Assembly: GCA_013365325.1 (NCBI GenBank)
Contig: JABVXV010000146.1
Span: 62,001-126,000, forward strand
Reading direction: 5' to 3'
From: Dipetalonema caudispina
Taxonomy: Eukaryota > Nematoda > Chromadorea > Rhabditida > Onchocercidae
DNA length: 64,000 bases
Part shown: positions 11,819 through 25,842 of the stretch, piece by piece
How the letters are laid out: each line of letters starts with the position of its first letter
Numbering within the stretch: the first letter of the stretch is position 1
Translations under genes and position numbers: made by a program
The notes under the pieces: model-generated
Told to the model about the DNA's origin: nothing
What the model saw: only the letters and a program-made list of their open reading frames with translations
Databases searched by the model: none

Positions 11819-13547
11819 TCATTAACCCGATATTCTAGTAATATTTCTTGATAACGACAGTAATAACTCATAATTTAACATGATAAATACACATACATTC
11901 ACGTTGTTCTGTACCTCGAATTACTGCTCAGAGTTGACTAAATTAAGAAATAAAAACTAAATAAACCTCTAGTTCATCAATTCGAACAGCTATCTGGGAA
12001 CATCCTTATACTTGAAGCAAATAAAACGAAAGATACGATTGGCAAAATGCTTTTCTACTATTTAATGAACACTAATAAAATTATGCACCTAACAATAACA
12101 ACAAGCCCTTATAAGCAATTCAGCTGTTAAGAATGAAAATCATTTTTACTGATGAATACCGCAAAAATCGATGGAAACCAACATGGGTTATGAACTTAAC
12201 AATGACAACGAACAAACTGTTGATATGACATGTGACTTAGGATGAAACATGATTTCTTTTATTTCAAGAAATTCTTATTTGAAAAGATTTCATACGCAAA
12301 TTGATCGATTGCAACTATCGGATGTGTGCTGGTGCCAGCAGAAAACGTACGGCACCTACCACATGTGTGCAGTACCAGTTGGATATGTGCGGTATCTACT
12401 ATGTATATATATATATAGATAGATCTTAGTGAACTTAATAGGTCATCGTTCACAGGACATAAAACATAAATTCAGTATATATACTGATAACCAGTATATA
12501 AGTTTGATAATCGTTACGTACGTTTTTTTTTTTTTTCTTTTCTTTTTGTAAATTCTAACATTCTGTAATCATGTACAAATATTCGTTGAATACATGCAAT
12601 ACTTATTTAAATAGGTCAACAATGACGGAACATAAATTAATCATAATGTAAAATTGCTTGTAAAAATTAAATATATTTGAGTGAAATAAAATTAAGTTTT
12701 TCTTTTTTTCTTTTAATAATTCACAAAAATACACACATAAATGTTCATTTAACCTTACAATCATATGATCATTTCGAGGAAATATAAATAATCAAAATTT
12801 AAACAATCAACAAAACTCAATCAATTCATCAGAAAATATCGCATCTCATCTAATCGCCTAACCTATTTATCTCTTCTTTTATCATCGATGTCTAGCTTAC
12901 AAATGTTTTATTCTTCTACTCGTCGTCCACCATGTAAAGCACTCTCATCAAAATCTATTCTATTTTAGCTTACTTAAAAAGAAATATTCAATATTTTTGG
13001 AATATTTTCATTCAATTAATACTGGATTTCTTTTTTCTTTTTTTTTTTTTCGAACTTTAATCATTTTTGAAGTGTAAAATGATAGGATTTTATGTTTGTC
13101 AAGAATTTTTGTAGATTAAGGAATGAATTTGAAAATTTTTCTTGATTAACCTATTCCACTTTTTTTTTTTTTTTTTTTTTTGTTTATGAGATCTTTTTTC
13201 TCCTTTTTTTTTTTTTGCTACACAATCTTTCTGATAATTTTCATTCATTTTGTTAACATTCAATCAGCTCTCATTAATAACAATTTATGAAATTTTAGAT
13301 TTTTAAAAGGAAAAAAGTCCATTTATAATGGGGAAATTTCAAGAATATTAGAATTAAGTTTATTTCTGGCAATATTTATGAGTTTAAATTGTATCCCTTG
13401 ACTTCTTCGAACAAATAATGCATTGTAATTGTGTCATTTTATTTCTATCTTTTCCGTGCCGAATAATACATGTTAGTTCTACCAATTTTCAATTTAGATA
13501 ATCCATTTTCAGTTTTGTTATTTCAATCAGTATCCAAGTTGCTGCCT
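11819..13547. other. Intergenic between divergent IQSEC and MTRF1L
   Basis: Head-to-head spacer of about 1.7 kb that should hold both promoters. It is AT-rich, with a short (AT)n run near 12402-12418 and poly-T tracts at about 12523-12536, 13030-13050 and 13160-13216. I see no open frame with protein character and no recognisable core promoter. Confidence 0.6.
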
Positions 13548-15546
13548 ATGCTTTGGATACAACGAAGATTCTTAAGCCGGTGTGCTGATTTGCTTCGGAC
13601 GGAAACTGCACGAAACTATTTTCAAAATATATCTGCTAAACTGAAAGCACTGCAGAAGAACGGGAATGATGAGTCTAGGATTAATACCGCTTCGATCACA
13701 CACTTAGAAACTGTAACAACATTGGCTCACACATTTTACGACAAGTTCGAAATGCTCACACAATTGGATATGCTTCATAAAGGTTCGTAAATTTTGCAAA
13801 ATCTCGTATTCTTCAAATACGTTCTCCCAAAAATAGAAATTTTATCATTTAAAGAGGAAAATGACGCAGAAATCCAAGAAATTGTCAAGTTGGATAGTGA
13901 ACGGTTAACGAAAGAACTGGATGTTGTTGTAAACGAACTAACTGATGCCATAATACCTGTTACCGAATACGATTCGCTGAATAATTGTCAGCTAGAAATC
14001 ACTCCGTTGGTCTTTAATTACCCTACTTCGAAATTTATCCTCTTATGCATTTCAGGATTTTTTTTTTTGTTTCGCTAAAGGTTATCTTTTTTCGAATTTT
14101 ACAATTTGCATCCCGCGGTTGATAAAATAAAGTTACATCAGTAAAGTTCTATTTCAAGATTTGGATTTCATTTCTGCCGTTTGTCTGGAATTCATCATGA
14201 TGAACTGTACCTCTTTTATAGAGGCGTAGGCGGTATTGAAGCATCTCTATTCGCATCTGAATTAGTTCAAATGTATTATAATTACGCGCAATTTATGAAG
14301 TGGAAGTGGACGCCTTACCAAATGGATGCTTTGCCATCAGGTAAATTGAGATTTCAAAAATTTAAAAATGAAGTCAAGAAGAAAACATTCCTCATCAGTT
14401 CACTGATTTTACTGTGCTTTGCAGGAGGCATACGAAGTGCTGTAGTTTTCGTGCGAGGTATGGGAGCATTTCGAACGTTACGTTATGAAGCCGGTGTTCA
14501 TCGTGTACAGAGGTTTCCGGTAACGGATAAAACACGCATGCACACAAGTACATCTGTTGTTGCTGTTCTTCCGGAACCAGAAAAGGTCCATTTTCTTTCT
14601 GCTATTCGTCGCATATCTTTTTAAACAAATCGCACCTTTTATCTTCGTTCACTTACGATGAATTGGAAGATGTTTCGATTCACGCAAATTTAACTTCAAA
14701 TGGATAATCTTTTCGTTTTGCAAGTCAGATATAATTTAATTTGTTCTAGAATTAGGAAAATTTTAGAATATTTTCAGATAGAAGCCTGCGTAACATCAGC
14801 TGATGTGAAAGTAGAAACAATGAGAGCTTCGGGTCCCGGTGGCCAGAATGTTAATCAGAGATCCACGGCGGTCCGCTTAACTCATCGTGAAACGGGTATA
14901 ACAGTGCATTGTACGGATGAAAGGACACAATATTCTAATATGGAGGTGTAACTTTTTGTATCTCCTTTTTTTTTTTTTGTTCCTCACTTGTGTTACTAAT
15001 AACTGTATGATACAATCGCCGTCATGTAAATGCAAGAGAAACTTAAACTTTATTTAGGATTGTAATTTGTAGTCCGACATTGAATTGCAACTATTTTTAC
15101 CCATGCCATTTAAAGTCCAGTTGTTATATTTAGATAGCGTACAAACGATTAGCTGCGATACTGCTACAACGGAAACTTGATGAAACACAAAAGCAATACT
15201 CATCATCCAGAAAACTACAAGTAAGTCAGTTATCAGAGCAGTTTTATTCGGTATATGAAATTAAATTAATTTGTCCTAATACCGCAAATTTCTGATTACT
15301 ACAAGAATATTTTAGATAGGAACTAAGGCACGAGCTGAAAAAGTGCGAACATACAACTTCAAGGATGATCAAGTCACAGATCATCGTTTGGGTAGAACTT
15401 GGCAAGGTGTTGCAAATGTTATGAAGGGAAGCAGTGTTTTAGATCAAATAATTCAATCTCTGGATGAACTGTCAAAAGCTCAGTACTTAAAAGAAATCTT
15501 GAGCGCAGAGGATTGCAGTGCTAAATACATTAATTCTAATGTTTAA
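13548..15546 (+). CDS. MTRF1L: Mitochondrial peptide chain release factor 1 (MTRF1L/mtRF1a type)
   Basis: Recognises mitochondrial stop codons and hydrolyses peptidyl-tRNA. Seven exons: 13548-13782, 13855-14005, 14222-14340, 14425-14585, 14778-14945, 15134-15220 and 15316-15546; 1152 nt, 383 residues, matching the usual ~380. The chosen Met begins an Arg-rich, acid-poor presequence ([17 protein letters not shown]), as expected for mitochondrial import; a TTTTCAG at 13506-13512 could be the trans-splice acceptor. Domain 2 carries [11 protein letters not shown], with a PxT-type codon-recognition motif at 200-202. The catalytic GGQ is at 243-245 in [13 protein letters not shown]. The C-terminus has the family's [10 protein letters not shown]. 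Two oddities: GPGGQNVN resembles the ICT1/MRPL58 loop more than the usual release factor GAGGQHVN, and the loop after PxT is one residue shorter than usual. AATAAA follows at 15558-15563. Confidence 0.93.
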
Positions 15547-15557
15547 GTTCAGGAAGC

Positions 15558-15563
15558 AATAAA
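15558..15563 (+). promoter_or_regulatory. Polyadenylation signal AATAAA of MTRF1L
   Basis: Canonical hexamer 12 bases after the MTRF1L stop codon. Confidence 0.6.
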
Positions 15564-16061
15564 CATTTAAATCTGCTTTTATACAGCGTTGAATCATCAT
15601 AATTTTTGCTGAGGTGACAAATTTAAGGGCCAACCACGTATTATGAATTATGTTTGCTTCATTATATTTCAAAAGGTATGGTAAATGCTGGCAAAGTTAA
15701 GCAAAAATAGCGTGAAAAGCAAGCTTTAAATTTCTTTCTTCAAATCACATTTCATTAAAAACTATGAACAAATGCTTCCCTGAAGCTGAATCATTGTTTT
15801 TGTGGAAACTAAAGTTCCTACAGATTTGAGTAACTCCTTTTAAAACTAGGGTTTACTGTAACTTACTGAGCAAAACAACAAAACCGGATCAGATGGAATA
15901 AGCAAGAAAGAAGTTTGTTTCGGAAGACCAAAAGTCTGGAAAAAAGTTTTAAAAAAGTCTTTCGGGTAGAATTAACCACCGTTGCTCAAAATTTTTCGAT
16001 TGATATCTTGTTTCTGACACTACTGAAATCTGCTAACATTATACTAAAGTGTGCGAAATAC
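15564..16061. other. Convergent intergenic spacer
   Basis: About 0.5 kb between the tail-to-tail ends of MTRF1L and mS37. No open frame with protein character seen. Confidence 0.6.
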
Positions 16062-16067
16062 TTTATT
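16062..16067 (-). promoter_or_regulatory. Polyadenylation signal AATAAA of mS37
   Basis: AATAAA on the minus strand (TTTATT on +), 31 bases beyond the mS37 stop codon. Confidence 0.6.
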
Positions 16068-16098
16068 TACACTTAGCATAATACGTTTCTCGTTCATC

Positions 16099-16573
16099 TC
16101 AATTGGCTTTTCCGTATTTTTTCTTCCGATGGAAGATGTCATCTGCATATAACTGATTCGGCAATCGCTTAAGTGCTTTGTATGGATATTTACCTAGCTG
16201 AGGCTGTGGATACTTCGCCATCAATCTATTTGTCTGATCCTTGGTTAATACTGTTTTCCCATCGGTTGTACTGTCAAGCATACCCTGAAACATTCCGAAA
16301 GGGAATGCTACGCAAAAAGATGTGAAAGTAAAGTTCGTAAACGATATGAAGGACAGCTTGGGCATAAATAAGTTATAATTAGGAATTGGATGAAACATAT
16401 TCTACCTTCTTTGCAGCCTCAGCCAGCTCTTTATTTGCTTTATAGCTTCTGCTCACGCAATCCATATAATCTCGATTGAAGTCTGCGCAAGGTAAGTTAT
16501 CATGTTCCCATTTCTTTAAGCAATCGAAAAGGGCTTGTAGCTCTTTCGTACAGGCTTCACCTGCAAATTTCAT
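16099..16573 (-). CDS. MRPS37: Mitochondrial small ribosomal subunit protein mS37 (CHCHD1-like twin CX9C protein)
   Basis: A subunit of the mitochondrial 28S ribosomal subunit, oxidatively folded through a CHCH domain. Two exons, 16406-16573 and 16099-16284, joined in phase 0, give 117 residues (human CHCHD1 has 118). The twin CX9C motif is exact: Cys8/Cys18 (CTKELQALFDC) and Cys29/Cys39 (CADFNRDYMDC). The C-terminal part (LTKDQTNRLMAKYP, then LKRLPNQLYADDIF) resembles the NKLNKLLQRFPN end of human CHCHD1. A TATGTAG acceptor lies seven bases upstream of the start, fitting trans-splicing, though an upstream coding exon is not excluded. The CHCH begins almost at the N-terminus, unlike human, and the C-terminus is longer. 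CHCH proteins are short and similar, so the family call carries some risk. Confidence 0.75.
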
Positions 16574-17864
16574 AGGAGATCTACATAAACATTTCACGTG
16601 TGTTTGAAAAATTTAAAACTCGAAGACATATACTGAAAGGGAGAGCAAACGTTGGAGTAAATTAATGGGAAAAATCAAAGCAAACTATCAGAGATATGAA
16701 AATTTTCGAGGATGAAAATAGATTGTTGTAAATATCTCAAAATTTGAATGATAGAATCCTCTATGTGTTCAGATCAAAAATAAAAGTGTAGATATCTTCT
16801 GCAACATTGCAGTAAAAAGTGAAAAAGTCAAAAAAGGCCATTATTCTGTCTCTCAGAAGGATATCATCTTGTACATGGCTGAATATACCACAGCTATAAA
16901 TTAAAGGAAGACGAGACAAAAAATTATAGCGAGAAGTAATTGCATAGTTAAGAAAGAAAAGATAAGATCAAGAGGCAAGAAAAATTGACATCAAGGGAAA
17001 AAGGTACGGGAAATCGGGAATAAAAAGATGTAAGATGGAGAAAATTAATTGTAAGAAAAAAAAAAGTGTTAAAGAAAAACGTGTTAAATTATCAACAACT
17101 TTATTGAACTACATCGATATCACAAATATAAGTAAAAACCAAACCTCGTGGTCTCGTATAACTGCTCATTATATAATTTGTAGATTTTAATGGAATAAAT
17201 TCCTTAAATTGCAATTGATCATTCTTTGCCAAATTGGTCTTAACTGGTGCTTTGAAATGATTTTTTGAAAGCGATAATGTAAATTGCATCGTTCTTTTCT
17301 TGATCAAAATTGGATGAAATTACTGCATTTATGTTGCTAATTTTAGCAAAATTAATCTCTGAAATAAAATAATAACAAAGAGGAAATACTCAAAAAAATA
17401 TACTCCTAAAAAAAGTCTCAGATTATCCAATCATTATTAATCATATCACAAACAATCACAACAATAACATCCCAATCATGTAATTGGTTTTTCATCATGG
17501 TCTTGTCAGAGTGGTACAAAATGTATCTGTTAAATTTGTTGGTTCAGATCGGTAAAACATGTTGTAAGGTTTGTTGGGTTTCCGTGATATCTGGTAGTGC
17601 TGATAGAATTCCGATTTAGAAGGATATTCTGTGGGAAAAGGCATAAAAAATATTTGGTAAAAATGAAGGAAGGAAATATGGGGTGTAGATTTTTTTTTTT
17701 TTTTTTTGAAGTTTTGGAATGGTTTGAAAAACTATTATCTCAAGTTTTTTTCCAATCAAAGGAAACAAAATTTATCTAATAATAATACCAATGGAATGCT
17801 GAATATTCCTAAACGATAAGTAATAAATCTATCGTATCGTGCTGATAATGGAATATATTTGCAG
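16574..17864. other. Divergent intergenic spacer
   Basis: Head-to-head interval between mS37 (minus) and the 145-residue orphan gene (plus). It contains a short minus-strand frame at 17101-17307 whose stop overlaps an AATAAA. It has no recognisable domain or clear upstream splice partner, so I do not call it. A poly-T run lies at about 17691-17707. Confidence 0.5.
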
Positions 17865-18583
17865 ATGCCGAAACAGCGTCAAGCTTTTGTAGATCCTAAT
17901 GCGGAACGAGTTCGGACCCACTTATTTTTTTCATCCAAAGTTTCACGCAATCCATCGAGACGAAGACGACGTCCTCGTAGTAAGTTTGATATTAATACTT
18001 AAGCAAGTTTTAGGATGCATTTTGTATGCACTACATTGATAGGGAACATAGAACAGTTCGTGGAGTATTTTCCTCTGTCCGAATATATATAAGTTTGAAC
18101 GAAAATGGTAATGTTAGCAATTCGAAAATTTTTCAATGCAAATCATTGGTGTACTTCTGAATTGCAGATAAATTACACCAGTTGATGCACCGTAAGGATG
18201 AAATGGTACAAACGGCACCAGCCGAATTGGAACCGTCATTGTGGTCCGGTAATCAACGAGTACTTCATTTTGGCCCTATGGCACAGCGTGATCCGTTTTT
18301 CTACTATTATCCGAAAGGATGGGATGTCCTGTATCCGGCACACTTCGGTTTTTTTCCATATAGAGCAACGTAGGAATTTTTCCTTTCTTTGTCTACTTTT
18401 AACGGATGTGCTTCCTTGAGATGCATTATTTTGTGTTGATGCGTTTTGCTAACATTATCAAGACGAAGAAAGAGAGAATTGAATAAGCTTCTTCCAGAAT
18501 TGAAAGATCAAATACGAAATTGTCTTGATTTTCAAGCCTATGCAAGCAATCACTTTTTGTATCCATATTATACGAATTTCTGA
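17865..18583 (+). CDS. Orphan 145-residue basic/aromatic protein
   Basis: Three exons, 17865-17979, 18168-18369 and 18463-18583, joined in phases 1 and 2 for exactly 146 codons including stop. The ATG directly follows TTTGCAG, consistent with trans-splicing onto the start codon. The product opens MPKQRQAFVDPNAERVRTHL and has an Arg cluster (SRRRRRPR at about 31-38). It then shows an aromatic stretch (RDPFFYYYPKGWDVLYPAHF) and a Lys/Leu-rich helix (RRKRELNKLLPELKDQIRN). It ends with another aromatic patch (HFLYPYYTNF). There is no signal peptide or membrane segment. I recognise no family; the Arg patch hints at nucleic-acid binding or nuclear/mitochondrial targeting, but that is inference. Read-through at the exon 2 donor would give a 106-residue form ending at 18373. 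Confidence 0.65.
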
Positions 18584-19198
18584 ATTTTTAAAATTTTGAC
18601 CGTTTTTTTGAAACCCATTTAACAAAAGAAGTCGAATTTTAATTTGCTTTTGGTTTTTTATGCAGGTTTTTTCTCGAGTTTCCGCAGATTAGGGACTTGA
18701 CCCTCTTTCTGCTTCTTCCGTAACTCCTCTGCTGGGGACTACCAGTCGTTGCTTAATGATGAGACAGTCCGGAAAAGCTTTACTTCACATTTCAGTAAGC
18801 TGTGGCGTGTGCTCCAGAAATTTGATTTTACACACGTAGTGGCAGAGCAGAGTTTCAGCAGAGAAGCTTGCACAAAAAAGATAGGATCGGTATTCATATA
18901 AAAATTCCACTTCCTTCTTTCTCTTTTTCTGTCTGTCTCTGAAGCGATAATTAGATCTTCCGGTTTTGCATGGATGTCACTCCTGACATTCCGGAGTGCA
19001 GTGATTTTGATTAAGGCCTACTAAACGTATCATCTTCGTAAATTTCAATAGCATACTGAATGGTTTAAAATGCCGTTTTCAACTACTAACTTTTCTAATG
19101 CATTGCATCTTATGACCTTAACTAACATACTCTATAATATTGGTAAAGCCAACTATTAGGAAATGTTTATTAGATTTCAGATTTTCTCAACGAGTTCT
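18584..19198. other. Short intergenic spacer
   Basis: About 0.6 kb between two plus-strand genes. It contains no clear coding sequence. The acceptor at 19180 lies at its right end. The spacing is somewhat longer than the ~100 bp typical of nematode operons. Confidence 0.55.
19174..19180 (+). promoter_or_regulatory. Probable spliced-leader trans-splice acceptor
   Basis: GATTTCAG-type acceptor 18 bases upstream of the ATG at 19199 with no donor-bearing coding exon apparent upstream. Inferred from nematode biology, not demonstrated. Confidence 0.45.
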
Positions 19199-20849
19199 AT
19201 GAAATTTATTCCTCGCATGCTATTGCCGTGATTTCATACATGACCAATGCAGTTAAACGTCAGTTTTCATCTCCCTTTTTTCCGGATAATATTTTAATTG
19301 TGAGCAAAATTTCCGACGGAATAAATCTCATTCATATCATTTTGTCACCATTTTCTAGAAAATTTCGAGGATCTTCGTCTGCGATTTGCATAAGCGCATT
19401 TGGCACTTTCTTATCGTTAGGCGGTGTTTTAATGTTGCTTTTGGCACATTTCTCAATGGATAATTCCCCGCTGTTTAATTTGGAATATTATTACCAAAAA
19501 CCGATTCAATTAGCTGGTTCAGTTTTCCTCATTTGTGGTGGCATCCTCGTGCTTATATCACTCGTCTGTATAATATTATCGGTCAAGGTTCGTCCCAGGA
19601 ATTACGTCTACATTTTATTAAAATTTTGAGTATTATTATTCATATATATTCCTCTGTCGGATGTGCCTTATTTCTATTTTTCTATTTAGATTTTGAGTGA
19701 GGATATCAATGCTGAGCTTGGACGGTCACGTTTCACAATTTTGAAGCAAGCTGTAAGGGTATGCTTTTTTCAAATTTCTATCAATTTTGGTGCATTTCTG
19801 TTAGCGTTAATATCTTTTTGCTTTTCACTTAAAGCAAAAATTTACCCCTTGAAGGGATAGGAACGGTCCGTGACAGGTGCATAAAAATTTGCTGAATTTC
19901 CATATTTCGTACATTAATGTACTTTACATCTCCTTCACATATTTATGTTTTGTTAACGGGAGCATAATTTCCGGAACTCATCATCTGTAAAGAAATTTTC
20001 CTTGCTTATTTTGTGCTTATACATTTAATTAACTATGATGTTTACGGAACCTGTTGGTGTTTACGAAAAGTCTCCTTACCAATCGATGCCACCACCGGCA
20101 TATCCAGTTCTGGAGAACAAATACACTCAAATGACGGTGTTCAGTCCAAAATCAGAATTGAAATTATATCCACCTGTGTTAGTCCTCCTATTAAATAACC
20201 TAGTTTTTATATTGGTTAACTAATTATTCCTTCTCATGAGCGGTATGTTTGCGTGGAAATAGGCATTTCTTTGGAAACATTATGTAAATATTATATGAAA
20301 TTGATAACTCTTTGTCGATTCGTCGTCTGTTGACATCTTGACAGTGATAAAAAGGATGCAACCAATTCGATACCTCGAGATATGTTCTAGTATATGACCA
20401 GACAGATTAAGAAGCATCATATGGAGAAGCGTTAAAAATAGTGGTAGATTTAAAAAGTTTTAGTAATTACTCTGATTTTTCTTGCGAAAATTACATATAA
20501 TCCTTATTTTATAGAATGCCCGGTTGTTCGACGTTGTCTTTGCATGATCGATCATCAAGTTCCTATTTTGCTAGTCCATACAATACTTTACGCGCCGTTT
20601 CTGCGACAGTGTAATTTTCTGCTTGAAAGTACAAGATTTTACAATTTAACTTTTTCAAACTTGTGGAACTCTGTGCAATGCAAAGCTAAAGTAATTTCTT
20701 TCAGACAAACAGGCATTGTAAAGGAAAATCCACGAGCTAATTCGCTGACGGGTACTCGAAAGCTTTCAAACGATTCTGTGCAAACTCCACGTCGAGCAAA
20801 AAGTTTAGCCGCTTCCTCAACAAGAATGGAAAGAAGTCGGCATACTTGA
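19199..20849 (+). CDS. Unrecognised two-helix membrane protein with PPPAY motif
   Basis: Six exons: 19199-19227, 19359-19587, 19690-19758, 20071-20177, 20515-20610 and 20705-20849; 675 nt, 224 residues, all phases consistent. Residues ~14-40 (ICISAFGTFLSLGGVLMLLL) and ~58-85 (LAGSVFLICGGILVLISLVC) are two strong transmembrane helices joined by a short loop (HFSMDNSPLFNLEYYYQ). The rest is a hydrophilic tail with PPPAY, a WW-domain ligand, then Ser-rich and basic stretches ending MERSRHT. The likely topology is a hairpin with both ends cytoplasmic. Least certain: the 29-base first exon, and the acceptor of exon 4 (GAAAAG), which lacks a pyrimidine tract. Exon 3 could alternatively end at 19752. 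I recognise no family; it resembles nematode-specific tetraspan/hairpin proteins only in general layout. Confidence 0.6.
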
Positions 20850-22213
20850 CGAAATGAATCTAAAGGCGATGGAAAGAAGCTATAAAATCTTTCATGAACC
20901 GGTTTTTATGGCTCAATGTTAATTTGAGTATATCTGTTCCGGAATTTATTGCATTTTATCTTTTATATCCCTTCATTGTAACTTGGACTTTTTATAATGA
21001 TATATTCAGACATTAGCATTGAAATATTTTCATATTTTCTGAATATTAAGAATACTACTTCTAACTGATTAGCTTTAAATAATTATTAAATTATTTATTT
21101 GACTGACTTATGGTTTTCGTAAAAAGAGTTAACGAGATGGTTTTTGGGATTACTGTTAGATATGAGAATGCCACCCTTCCAATGCAGCAAGACTTGTCAT
21201 GCGTTAATTAATAAGTTAATAAGTCGGTCATGTAATGATATTAATATTTCCTTCAATCAGTTATTAATGTTATCATCTAGTATTTTGTTTGTGTTTCGTA
21301 GAGAACTGCTCACAGATGGATAAACCACTTTAATGTGAACGTTTTAAGAATTATGGCTTATCACTAAGAAAGTCTGTCCTTTGAGCATAGTGCATCTTGG
21401 TATGATTCCAGTCGGAAACTGTAATGTAACAATATTCGAGAAGTGTGTGATATTAGTTTCTCAACCTTTCAAGTTTTTTTCCTAAGTTGCTTTCGAGAGT
21501 CATTGTTTGCCAGCTATACGTTATGTCTTCTCGAGTTGTTTCAAGTTTCTGGATGCACCGATGTGTCATACTTAGAAATCGTTCTTATATAGTGCGATAG
21601 AGTATTTTAAATCAGATTTTAAGAATCAACAAGGCAATTGATATTATCCTTTCGAATTTGGAAAGGTTTTCGACTTTTCGTTCCAAGTATATATTGAATT
21701 AGTTCATTAATTTAATTCTAATAAACAATTCAATGAATGTTGATGATACTGCAAACAACAAAACCATTTCCCAGTCGAATTTCATTATATATTGGCACCT
21801 AGGTTCTTCCGTTTTATTTCGTATTTATGCTATCAAATTTAAAAGAATGGGTTGCAATTTGAAGGTCGGATTAGAATGCCTGTTATTTTCTCCACCCAAT
21901 TTTATATGACAATTTCCGTTCAGCTATTTGATGCTGAAAGAGAACTGGAAAAAATCAGTTGTTCTACCAAATAGATACAACAGCTCTTCAATGGAAAGCT
22001 GACAGGTGAGTTGCCCTTTTTTCTCCTTGGAACTCAGCGGAGGGCACATTTAAATTAAAAAATTGATCTTTCGAACTAGACATAAAATCGTAGTGGAATC
22101 GATACGGTTTTCTGTGCGTAATAAATAGATTCCTTTTGTTATCGCGACCAACAACTGTGTGGGGAATCCATTTTTTTTTTTTTTTTTTTTTTAAATTAAA
22201 TTCAGAAATCCCC
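20850..22213. other. Intergenic spacer
   Basis: About 1.4 kb of AT-rich sequence upstream of the possible mini-gene and the MAP kinase. A poly-T run follows at about 22171-22190. No coding signal seen. Confidence 0.55.
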
Positions 22214-22690
22214 ATGGAGAAGAAAAAAAATAGTTTCAGTGGTATTACGGGTCGTTATCGAGAAATTCATCAAGCAAAGATAGGAACTGATACTAGGAGG
22301 ACACACGCTGATTGTTATTTGATAAAAACCGTACCATTATGCAGCCTTTTACCAATGACGGTGAGTGAATCATTCACTATTGTATTGTACTTTTAGAAAT
22401 TCATAGCCACGATGTTTTATCTTTGTTTTGGATTGAATTCATCAGAGAAAATGACCAACTGAAGTAATTTTTATATTTTTTTTGGAAAAAAAAAGGATAA
22501 CATTTGATGTGAATATGTGGAATATTTGTAGATGTTCGAAAATTTATGTTGGCATCTTAGTGGTGACAAAAATCATAATGATTCATTTTGTATCAATTTT
22601 CAACAAACGAAAATATCAAGAAAATTTCATAAATATTTGGAGACTATAAGCCATTAGTTTTAGGTTCAAGAAGCACTAACCAGTTTTTGA
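22214..22690 (+). CDS. Possible two-exon mini-gene or 5' exon upstream of the MAP kinase
   Basis: An ATG at 22214 opens 49 codons (MEKKKNSFSGITGRYREIH...) that end at a very good donor, ACG|GTGAGTG. The next good acceptor (GTTTTAG at 22657-22663) continues in frame for eight codons to a TGA at 22690, giving 57 residues. It does not join the kinase in frame through the acceptor at 22730 (phase mismatch). It is therefore either a separate small protein, an upstream ORF in the kinase leader, or a fortuitous pairing. No domain is recognised. Confidence 0.3.
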
Positions 22691-22723
22691 CATCAAGTCA
22701 AAGATCAACTCGACAATTTCGCT

Positions 22724-22730
22724 ATTTCAG
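22724..22730 (+). promoter_or_regulatory. Probable trans-splice acceptor of the MAP kinase
   Basis: CTATTTCAG ending one base before the kinase ATG (22732), a typical nematode spliced-leader acceptor position. It could instead be a cis acceptor for a non-coding 5' exon. Confidence 0.5.
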
Positions 22731-22731
22731 T

Positions 22732-25823
<3,092 letters not shown>

Positions 25824-25836
25824 TGACAATAATGAT

Positions 25837-25842
25837 AATAAA
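25837..25842 (+). promoter_or_regulatory. Polyadenylation signal AATAAA of the MAP kinase
   Basis: Canonical hexamer 13 bases after the kinase stop codon. Confidence 0.55.

Noticed and set aside
17101..17307. Minus-strand 68-codon frame with a stop overlapping AATAAA
   Set aside because: Codon content matches background AT-rich sequence, no domain, and no phase-compatible partner exon for mS37.
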